Part shown: positions 1 to 5,276 of the stretch, piece after piece
Layout of the letters: the number at the start of each line of letters is the position of its first letter
Position numbering within the stretch: position 1 is the first letter of the stretch
Assembly (NCBI GenBank): GCA_041744735.1
Contig: JBGTKH010000655.1
Span: 1-7,625 of the forward strand
DNA from: JBGTKH01 sp041744735
GTDB taxonomy: Bacteria; Planctomycetota; Planctomycetia; Pirellulales; Pirellulaceae
DNA length: 7,625 bases
Direction: 5' to 3'
The notes under the pieces: model-generated
What the model saw: only the letters and a program-made list of their open reading frames with translations
Database searches by the model: none
What the model was told of the DNA's origin: nothing
Position numbers and translations under genes: made by a program

Positions 1-1
1 G

Positions 2-358
2 CTGCTGGCACTTTCGGGTCTGGCGATGGCTGTCGCCGCCGCGTGGTCGGCAGCCGCCGGTTTCCCGGCTGGCCGAAAGGCCGAGCGGCCAATTGACCAA
101 CTGTGGCTTGATTTCCGCGACATGTTCGGCGTACTGTGGAGCTTGCGCGTGGCCGAGCGCATCAACGCCGCGTCGGCCATGTACGGCTGGAACGTCGCGC
201 TGTCGTGGAACGGCTTTAAAATGTCCGACTCCCCCGATCGAGATTCGTCAACAGAGATCCCGGCTGACGTAGCCGTCGTATTACGTCAGAATCTATTGAA
301 CCTGCTGCGTCGTTTCGTTTCACCTCAATGGATCGAGCGGAGATTGGATGAGGCGTAA
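2..358 (+). CDS. C-terminal part of an unrecognised membrane protein (5' end outside window)
   Basis: The reading frame is open from the left edge and stops with TAA at 356-358, so only the last 118 or so residues are visible. They begin with a hydrophobic stretch rich in Leu and Ala (LLALSGLAMAVAAAW), probably the last membrane helix. A charged region follows (GRKAERPIDQLWLDFRDMFG), then the block LWSLRVAERINAA and a Trp/Gly-containing block (YGWNVALSWNGF). The tail is polar and ends in an amphipathic Arg/Leu helix. This suggests a multi-pass or C-terminally anchored membrane protein with a soluble tail. I do not recognise the family and assign no function. Codon use looks like that of the neighbours. 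The internal ATG at 26 is unlikely to be the true start, because the hydrophobic segment continues upstream of it in frame. Confidence 0.6.
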   Translation: MLALSGLAMAVAAAWSAAAGFPAGRKAERPIDQLWLDFRDMFGVLWSLRVAERINAASAMYGWNVALSWNGFKMSDSPDRDSSTEIPADVAVVLRQNLLNLLRRFVSPQWIERRLDEA

Positions 359-383
359 GGGGCTTTCCAAATTGATGTTGGTC

Positions 384-447
384 GTAGCCGAACTCGTCAG
401 AGTTCGGCAGAGTTCGGGGTGTTCTGAAGTCTCACGAGTTCAGCTAC
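384..447. repeat. GTAG-type REP palindromic doublet
   Basis: Two outer arms of 14 bases face each other: GTAGCCGAACTCGT at 384-397 and ACGAGTTCAGCTAC at 434-447. They pair at 13 of 14 positions. Inside, 387-395 and 400-408 form a perfect 9-bp hairpin (GCCGAACTC / GAGTTCGGC) with a GTCA loop, and a further AGAGTTCGG copy follows at 409-417. The GTAG at one end and CTAC at the other match the conserved GTAG tetranucleotide described for REP sequences mobilised by RAYT transposases. The element fills most of the gap between the two plus-strand genes. No T-run follows the hairpin, so it is not a classic terminator. Confidence 0.6.
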
Positions 448-451
448 CCAC

Positions 452-1768
452 ATGTCCAGTATTCGTATGACAACACCTGCGACAAATTTCGACGTAAGCA
501 ATCTTTCCGGCGAAGAGCTGCGCCGTTGCTTCGCCGGTATGCATCGGCTGCTCGAGGTGACTCGCAAGCTGGCGGCGGAGATCGACTTGTCGGCGATCCT
601 CACCGCGATCGTCAATGAAGCTTGCCAGGCTCTCGATTGCGATCGAGCCAGTTTGTATCAGTACGATCGCAAGCGAAATGAGCTGTACACGACGGTCGTG
701 ACGGAGTTGGAGATCGAAGAGATTCGCAAGAGTCTCGACTTCGGCATCAGTGGCCACGTGGCGCGCACTCGCGAATTGGCGAATGTTGCCGATCCGCCGT
801 CGGATCCGCGGTGGGATTCGTCGGTCGACCGGGCCACCGGTTATCACACGCGAAATATCCTGGCCGTGCCGCTCACGTCGCCGCACGATGACAGCTTGCT
901 GGGCGTGCTATCCGTGTTGAACAAACAGCACGGCTCGTTTGATGACGTCGACCAGATGCTGATCGCGGCGTTCGCTCAGCACGCGGCTGTGGCGCTCGAC
1001 CGGGCGCGGCTGGTGGAAGAGATCAAATCTCGCGAACAGATCGAGGCATCGTTGCGCGTGGCTCGCGACGTGCAACGCAGCTTCATGCCCGACGCCACGC
1101 CCGACATCCCCGGCTACGAAGCGGCTACGTGGTGGTATCCGCACCAAGCGGTCGGCGGCGATTACTGCGACATCGTCCGCATGCGAGACGGGCGACGCGG
1201 TTTGTGCGTGGCGGACGTGAGCGGCCATGGGCTGGGCCCAAGCCTGCTAATGGCGTCGGTGCGGGCGGCGCTGCGGGCGCTGCTGTTGGAACATTCGTCC
1301 GCCGACGTGCTGCTGAAGCTGCTGGCCCGTGCCTTGGCCGATGATTTACACGGACCGTTTATCACGATGATACTGGTCACACTCGATCCTCAATCGCACC
1401 GCGCAGAATTCGCGAACGCTGGGCACGCACCCGCCATGCATTACTCCGCGGCAGACGGCAGGTTCCACGAACTGGATTCCACGGGCGTGCCGCTGGGCGT
1501 GGTGGACGACGCCGACTATCCGTTGGGTCCGCCGATCGACATGCAATGCGGTGATCTGATCTTTCTGTGCACGGACGGAATTGTGGAAGCCATGGACGCC
1601 GGCGGAGCGCAGTTTGGCCAAGAGCGGCTGGAAGGCCTGATCCGCCAGCACGCCGCGGCGCCCGTGCCCGAGCTGGTCCGCGCGATCGGCCGGGAGGTCG
1701 AAGCCTATTACGTCGGGGAAGATCCGCCCGACGACTTGACGATTTTGGCCGCCCGCCGCAACGAGTGA
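452..1768 (+). CDS. GAF domain-containing SpoIIE/RsbU-type PP2C serine phosphatase
   Basis: This 438-residue protein is predicted to be a cytoplasmic phosphoserine phosphatase that dephosphorylates a regulatory protein, as RsbU and SpoIIE do to anti-sigma-factor antagonists. A GAF sensor domain spans about residues 42-188. A helical linker follows (about 189-212, including RVARDVQRSFMP), which is typical before this phosphatase domain. The catalytic domain spans about 213-436. All the usual motifs are present: GGDYCD at 235-240 and DVSGHG at 255-260 (metal-binding Asp residues), NAGHAP at 322-327, TGVPLGV at 344-350, CTDGIVEA at 373-380 and DDLTIL at 427-432. Nothing indicates inactivation. 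The first ATG after the REP is at 452 and a second in-frame ATG is at 467. Neither has a Shine-Dalgarno site, so the start is uncertain by five residues. There is no membrane segment or receiver domain. The GAF ligand cannot be read from the sequence, and no kinase, STAS antagonist or sigma-factor gene is adjacent. Confidence 0.93.
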   Translation: MSSIRMTTPATNFDVSNLSGEELRRCFAGMHRLLEVTRKLAAEIDLSAILTAIVNEACQALDCDRASLYQYDRKRNELYTTVVTELEIEEIRKSLDFGISGHVARTRELANVADPPSDPRWDSSVDRATGYHTRNILAVPLTSPHDDSLLGVLSVLNKQHGSFDDVDQMLIAAFAQHAAVALDRARLVEEIKSREQIEASLRVARDVQRSFMPDATPDIPGYEAATWWYPHQAVGGDYCDIVRMRDGRRGLCVADVSGHGLGPSLLMASVRAALRALLLEHSSADVLLKLLARALADDLHGPFITMILVTLDPQSHRAEFANAGHAPAMHYSAADGRFHELDSTGVPLGVVDDADYPLGPPIDMQCGDLIFLCTDGIVEAMDAGGAQFGQERLEGLIRQHAAAPVPELVRAIGREVEAYYVGEDPPDDLTILAARRNE

Positions 1769-1847
1769 CGTAGTGCAGAACCTCTGAAATTTGCTACAAA
1801 GGAAGTTGTGATCAAATACAAAACTGTTGGCTCGATTCTTCAAACAT

Positions 1848-1854
1848 GGAGGAG
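1848..1854 (+). promoter_or_regulatory. Strong Shine-Dalgarno site that fixes the lipoprotein start
   Basis: GGAGGAG lies six bases before ATG 1861. The upstream in-frame ATG at 1846 overlaps this site, so translation most likely starts at 1861 and not at 1846. Confidence 0.75.
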
Positions 1855-1860
1855 ACAGGG

Positions 1861-2259
1861 ATGAAACGCATAAGCATGTTGGTGGCAGTCGGTACGCTGA
1901 TGACAATCGGCGGCTGCAGCGAAAACGTCGTGGATAAGCCTGCGGGACAGCAAGGGGAAATCGCCGCACCAGTCATCGAAACACCAAGCCCGCTGGATGA
2001 GTCTCCGGCGAACCCGCCGGCCGAAACCGTCACGCCGCCCCCGGTTGAGCCGCCCGCTGTAATTGAGTCGACGAAGGCGCCGGAGCAAGTTGCCCAGCCG
2101 GCAGAAGTCAAACCGGCCATTCCTGCCGGTCCGCCTACAATCGTGACTGACGAAAACGACACGAGTGCTGACTCGGGCGGTTCAGTGCTAGACGTTCTCG
2201 GCAATGCGCTGCGCAAGGGCATCATCGGCGTGCCGGATGACAGCGAGCAAGAAAAATAG
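1861..2259 (+). CDS. Small Pro/Ala-rich lipoprotein
   Basis: This 132-residue protein starts with a typical lipoprotein signal: MKR, a hydrophobic stretch (ISMLVAVGTLMTI), then the lipobox-like IGGC with the lipidated Cys at residue 19. The mature part has a Pro/Ala/Glu-rich stretch from about residue 25 to 95 with several PP and PAE elements. This is probably a flexible spacer across the periplasm or envelope. A short polar C-terminal segment follows, containing a helix-like VLDVLGNALRKGIIGV. I recognise no catalytic domain. The start is set by the strong ribosome-binding site at 1848-1854. The 3' end overlaps the predicted start of the hydrolase gene by 23 bases in another frame, which suggests co-transcription and translational coupling. 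Its role is unknown; the context fits an envelope accessory protein for the hydrolase. Confidence 0.75.
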   Translation: MKRISMLVAVGTLMTIGGCSENVVDKPAGQQGEIAAPVIETPSPLDESPANPPAETVTPPPVEPPAVIESTKAPEQVAQPAEVKPAIPAGPPTIVTDENDTSADSGGSVLDVLGNALRKGIIGVPDDSEQEK

Positions 2260-3148
2260 AACACGGCATCGCCAAGAGTCGGTTGTGAGTGCGTGGTCTC
2301 AACATTGGTCAGCGTGTGCAATGGCCGTGGCATTCGCGACGATGCCACATGTGATCTCCGCATCGGCCGACGAGATTGCGGCGGCCGTTAAAGATGAACA
2401 GGGACTTCTTGTCCATTCGGTCACCAGCCCCTATCAAGCGGGCACGACGAAGATCAAGGTTCTCGTGCCGGACAACCTGCGCGAGGATGAACGATACGAC
2501 GTCCTCTACGTGCTGCCCGTGGAAGCGGGAGAAGGAACACGTTGGGGCGATGCGATGGGCGAAGTGCGCAAGCACGACCTGCACAACAAGCACCGGCTGA
2601 TCTGCGTGCTGCCGACGTTTTCCCACTTGCCGTGGTATGCCGATCATCCGAGCGACGCTGCGATTCGGCAGGAGACATACTTTTTGAAAGTCGTCGTGCC
2701 GCTTGTCGAGAAGACCTATCCGGTGCGCGGCGACGCGGCCGGCAAATTGCTCGTTGGGTTCAGCAAGTCCGGCTGGGGCGCGTGGAGTTTGCTGCTGCGG
2801 CATCCCGACATGTTCGCCCGCGCCGCCGCTTGGGATGCTCCGCTAACCATGGACGCGCCCAATCGCTATGGCATGCAAGAGATCTTCGCCACGCAGGAGA
2901 ACTTCGAGCGCTACCGCATCACGTCGCTGCTGCGTCAGCGAGCGGGACAGTTGGCCGGCACTCCGCGGCTGGCACTGCTGGGTTATGGCAGTTTTCGCGA
3001 GCACCATCAAAAGATTCACGCTCAACTTACCGATCTACGAATCGCCCACGAGTATCGTGACGGCCCGCAGCGCGAGCACGCTTGGGGCAGCGGATGGTTG
3101 CCAGAGGCCGTCGAGTGGCTCGCGCGGGATCTTGTTCAGAAACCTTGA
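2237..3148 (+). CDS. Secreted alpha/beta-hydrolase, esterase-like (putative esterase fold)
   Basis: About 303 residues when started at ATG 2237. The N-terminus has a basic region (KKNRTRHR), a hydrophobic core (ACAMAVAFATM) and an ASA cleavage-type site near residue 44, consistent with export. Strand and loop features of the esterase D / PF00756 group follow: YDVLYVLPVE (about 87-96), RLICVLPTFSHLPWY (about 120-134), the nucleophile elbow GFSKSGWGA with Ser near 176, and a likely catalytic His near 281 (EHAWGSGW). The acid residue cannot be assigned with confidence; WDAP near 199 is one candidate region. The elbow has Lys-Ser-Gly where many relatives have Met-Gly-Gly. The substrate is unknown; carboxylic esters or carbohydrate esters are typical of the family. 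Alternative starts are GTG 2285 and ATG 2321. I prefer 2237 because it supplies the charged signal-peptide n-region, but no good Shine-Dalgarno site supports it. The stop codon overlaps the terminator stem. Confidence 0.8.
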   Translation: MTASKKNRTRHRQESVVSAWSQHWSACAMAVAFATMPHVISASADEIAAAVKDEQGLLVHSVTSPYQAGTTKIKVLVPDNLREDERYDVLYVLPVEAGEGTRWGDAMGEVRKHDLHNKHRLICVLPTFSHLPWYADHPSDAAIRQETYFLKVVVPLVEKTYPVRGDAAGKLLVGFSKSGWGAWSLLLRHPDMFARAAAWDAPLTMDAPNRYGMQEIFATQENFERYRITSLLRQRAGQLAGTPRLALLGYGSFREHHQKIHAQLTDLRIAHEYRDGPQREHAWGSGWLPEAVEWLARDLVQKP

Positions 3149-3211
3149 CAAAAAGATGAGAGACAAAAATATTTTCAGGCCGAACATTTTTTTGTCTCTC
3201 ATCTTTTTGTC
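3147..3211. terminator. Bidirectional terminator-like perfect 23-bp stem between convergent genes
   Basis: Bases 3147-3169 pair perfectly with 3189-3211, leaving a 19-base loop. The stem overlaps the TGA of the hydrolase (3146-3148, plus strand) and the TGA of the HTTM gene (3199-3201, minus strand), so it serves both 3' ends. A-rich and T-rich tracts lie inside the arms, so transcripts from either side carry U-runs. Each arm is itself built from two copies of GACAAAAA separated by GATGAGA. That inner repetition is unusual for a simple terminator and suggests a dispersed repeat used as one. Confidence 0.75.
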
Positions 3212-4197
3212 GCAGTCATTCTCTCCTTCGACACTTGCTCGGGTTCCCAACGGAAAATCGAAACGCCGGCAGTGACCAGCGCGCGAATCGTCTGCGGCGA
3301 GATGAACGCCAGATTGCCGATCAGCATGACGAGTCCAAATGTCTTCATACCCAAAAACAACGCGATGCCGCTGTGGACGCAGACCGCCAGGAAGATCACG
3401 ATCGGCCGAGTGACTCGCGGCCACACGAGCACGCAATAGAAGGCCTCCCAAAATACCGTGACGTGAGTCAGCAGCGCGATCAGCAACTGGTAATGGGCCA
3501 TCCACGTCATGTCCCACGACTGGTATTCGAGATTGGCGATCGACAGCCACATGGCGCTGCCGTCCCACCAGCTTCCGCCGCGCATTTTGGCCAGTCCGCC
3601 GAACAGATAAATGATGCACATGTGCAATTGAATCAGCCGCACCGCCACGTTCGCGCTAACGCTCTCTTGCGGCGGCGGCAGGTCACCACCGGCTCGCCAG
3701 CGCGCGATCAAACGATCGATCGAGTACGCACCGCCGCACGGACCCAGCATCACGTACATCGCCAGCATCGCGTTGATCTGATCCAGCCCGAACAGCGCCC
3801 CATCCAGGCGATAACAATAGGCGACTGTGATTAGATACGCCAATACCGCGGTGATTCGCGAAAACAGACCCAGCGTGAACATTGCGAACACCACGAGCGC
3901 CATGATGTGCAGCGTCCACAGCACGGCTGGCGACTCGAAATACCACAGGTAACTCCAGGCGTAGTTCTCGCGCAGCGTGTGCACTTGGCGGACAACGTCG
4001 CTGGTGATCCAACTGTGCGGCCCCAAAAACGCCATCAGATCCAGTGACCAGACCAAGTGCGTGTAGAAGAGCATCACGCCCGTCAAGATGCGAATCATGG
4101 CCAGCGTGTGCGGTTGTGTGGGCGCAAACCAGAACCGATCCCAAGCGCCGATGGCGTCGAAGGCCCAGTCGCGGACGGGTTTGACAATGGCGTTCAC
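3199..4197 (-). CDS. HTTM-domain membrane protein (vitamin-K-dependent gamma-carboxylase-like)
   Basis: The protein has 332 residues from a GTG start at 4197. That GTG overlaps the upstream gene's TGA in the four bases GTGA, and GAGGG lies seven bases before it. About eight hydrophobic segments are visible, near residues 31-52, 90-112, 114-129, 140-152, 186-202, 236-258, 264-282 and 285-300. The central motif QLHMCIIYLFGG (190-201) followed by LAKMRGGSWWDGSAMW (202-217) is the hallmark of HTTM proteins, the membrane domain of vitamin-K-dependent gamma-glutamyl carboxylase. By eye, Lys204 lines up with the Lys of the human enzyme (GVKKLDADW, Lys218) reported as the active-site base. VHSGIALFLGM (274-284) is a second conserved-looking block. 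The large lumenal C-terminal domain of the animal enzyme is absent, so the reaction is unknown and carboxylation is not established. The gene is the second of a two-gene operon and ends in the convergent terminator. Confidence 0.87.
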   Translation of the reverse strand: MNAIVKPVRDWAFDAIGAWDRFWFAPTQPHTLAMIRILTGVMLFYTHLVWSLDLMAFLGPHSWITSDVVRQVHTLRENYAWSYLWYFESPAVLWTLHIMALVVFAMFTLGLFSRITAVLAYLITVAYCYRLDGALFGLDQINAMLAMYVMLGPCGGAYSIDRLIARWRAGGDLPPPQESVSANVAVRLIQLHMCIIYLFGGLAKMRGGSWWDGSAMWLSIANLEYQSWDMTWMAHYQLLIALLTHVTVFWEAFYCVLVWPRVTRPIVIFLAVCVHSGIALFLGMKTFGLVMLIGNLAFISPQTIRALVTAGVSIFRWEPEQVSKERMTATKR

Positions 4198-4856
4198 GGC
4201 ACGTCCCTCGCGTCGACTTCTTTGGCGAGTTCGCGGTAAAGGCTCTGGTCGTCCAGCTTCATTCCTTCGTCGCGCACGCCGAGCCACGCCGGCAATCGGT
4301 GCTGCACGCGCACCATGCGAATTCGCTGAGCCCCATGTTTGTGCAGCAGATGCTGCTCGAACGAATTCCACTTGGCGACATAGCTCTCCAGCGCTCGTTT
4401 CCAATTCTCCACTTGATCCTCGGGCAGGTCGGCAGGCATCACCTGCGGCGCGAATTCGCCGTTGAGTTGTTCGCTGAGCATGAAATGCCGGTGGTACAGC
4501 AGCCGCGGCCAATGCCGCTTGAGGTCCGGAAACGTTTCCTCGAGCGGCGGCCGGCCATCGTCGAACTCCAGCCGATACTTGATCAAGTGGCTGGGCCCCG
4601 GATCAGGCGCAAAAAATGCATAGCCGTGATTCAGAAACGCCGCGTCGATATAAATCCGAAAGACGTTCATCACGCGGATCGCCAGTGGCGAGACCAAATC
4701 GGGGCTCGGCCCACTGCGTGTGGCGAACGTGAACGGCGGAATGAACACGGCCGTCAGGTGCAGCAGCACCACGACGCTGATGACGCATCGCCACGCAACG
4801 TGCAACCGCCGCGGGGTCGGCTGCGGCTCGGGATTAGTTTGCGTTGCTTGGGCCAT
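4194..4856 (-). CDS. Single-TM partner protein of the HTTM protein
   Basis: This 220-residue protein has a short polar N-terminus rich in Pro, Gln and Thr, one hydrophobic segment at about 22-42 (WRCVISVVVLLHLTAVFIPP), and a soluble remainder that is presumably extracytoplasmic. A conspicuous block, GYAFFAPDPGPSH (78-90), is followed by a strand-like region (LIKYRLEFDDG). A Trp/Arg/His-rich helical part then runs to about residue 195 (including WPRLLYHRHFMLSEQL). I know no enzymatic family for it. Actinobacterial HTTM genes are often beside proteins with a similar FAPxP-type block (possibly DUF5819), but I offer that only as a weak parallel. ATG 4856 is chosen because it is the first start and gives a sensible N-terminus; no strong Shine-Dalgarno site precedes it. 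The GTGA overlap with the HTTM start indicates translational coupling and probably a stoichiometric complex. Confidence 0.75.
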   Translation of the reverse strand: MAQATQTNPEPQPTPRRLHVAWRCVISVVVLLHLTAVFIPPFTFATRSGPSPDLVSPLAIRVMNVFRIYIDAAFLNHGYAFFAPDPGPSHLIKYRLEFDDGRPPLEETFPDLKRHWPRLLYHRHFMLSEQLNGEFAPQVMPADLPEDQVENWKRALESYVAKWNSFEQHLLHKHGAQRIRMVRVQHRLPAWLGVRDEGMKLDDQSLYRELAKEVDARDVP

Positions 4857-4902
4857 CGTTCATTCAGTTGGAATCGCCGGACAACACCAGCCCGAGGCGC
4901 AA

Positions 4903-4931
4903 GTTGTGAAGTTGCTCTAGTGCTTCGTCAA
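4903..4931 (-). promoter_or_regulatory. Weak promoter candidate for the HTTM operon, -35 inside the repeat end
   Basis: Read on the minus strand, TTGACG (4931-4926) is followed after 17 bases by CACAAC (4908-4903). That gives five of six -35 matches and only three of six -10 matches. The -35 lies in the terminal arm of the MITE-like repeat, and the expected transcript start is about 40 bases before ATG 4856. This is suggestive only. Confidence 0.2.
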
Positions 4932-5049
4932 AGTTAAGAAGTGGGGTAAGCATCCTGCTTGCCAAATCGATTTCGTCCCAGAAACGCAAGCTGGAAGCTT
5001 ACGCCACGCAGTTGGCCAACCCCAAAACTAAGCTTTGACAAAGCACTAG
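4917..5049. repeat. MITE-like nested inverted-repeat element
   Basis: The outer arms are 4917-4936 (CTAGTGCTTCGTCAAAGTTA) and 5029-5049, whose complement begins CTAGTGCTTTGTCAAAG. They match with one substitution and one single-base gap. An inner pair, 4946-4962 (GTAAGCATCCTGCTTGC) and 4986-5002, matches at 15 of 17 positions around a loop containing ATCGAT. The element has no coding capacity. Both ends carry CTAG, so the layout fits an insertion at TA with the TA duplicated (element 4920-5046), as in mariner/IS630-type MITEs. It could also be a dispersed structured repeat not moved by that mechanism. It sits 60 bp upstream of the HTTM partner gene. Confidence 0.65.
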
Positions 5050-5057
5050 GTGGAAAA

Positions 5058-5130
5058 TTCGTAGATCGGGTCCATTGACCCGATCGACGACGACCGCGAA
5101 TTGCTCGGGTCAATGGACCCGAGCTACGAA
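5058..5130. repeat. GTAG-type REP doublet (two facing hairpins)
   Basis: Arms 5058-5083 and 5105-5130 are inverted copies with one mismatch in 26 bases. Each arm is also a hairpin: 5064-5072 pairs with 5077-5085 around CATT, and 5103-5111 pairs with 5116-5124 around AATG. Both stems are perfect over 9 bp. GTAG precedes the left hairpin (5061-5064) and CTAC closes the right one (5124-5127). Two head-to-head REPs flanked by GTAG/CTAC is the arrangement of mobilisable REP pairs (BIME-like). It begins eight bases after the MITE-like element. Confidence 0.72.
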
Positions 5131-5206
5131 AGCCGCTCGCAGCCATTATCGTCCGTGCTTGGCAAGACGGGCAAAGATTTCCGGCGGTGCCGATGCCACG
5201 CTTGCA

Positions 5207-5246
5207 AAACGAAAAACCCTCGCACCGGTTGTAACCGATGCGAGGG
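5207..5246 (-). terminator. Rho-independent terminator of the TIGR03000 gene
   Basis: Bases 5217-5230 and 5233-5246 form a 14-bp stem with one mismatch, built from CCCTCGCA and a GGTT/AACC top. Read on the minus strand it is followed by TTTTTCGTTT (5216-5207). It lies 30 bases after the TAA of the gene that ends at 5277. The stem, U-tract and position all fit intrinsic termination. Confidence 0.85.
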
Positions 5247-5276
5247 TTGTAGAGTCTTGCTCGAACCCGTCCGCGG

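Noticed and set aside
387..417. Hairpin as the terminator of the left-edge gene
   Set aside because: The 9-bp stem is perfect, but no U-run follows and the larger inverted repeat with GTAG/CTAC ends explains it better.
2542..3060. Long plus-strand open frame inside the hydrolase gene
   Set aside because: Its translation is Arg/Ala-rich with no recognisable domain, while the overlapping frame has a clear signal peptide and esterase elbow. It is a GC-rich shadow.
4198..4512. N-terminal extension of the HTTM reading frame upstream of GTG 4197
   Set aside because: The extension is Arg/Ala-rich and antisense-like, and it lies wholly within the partner gene. The GTGA overlap with a GAGGG site gives a far better start.
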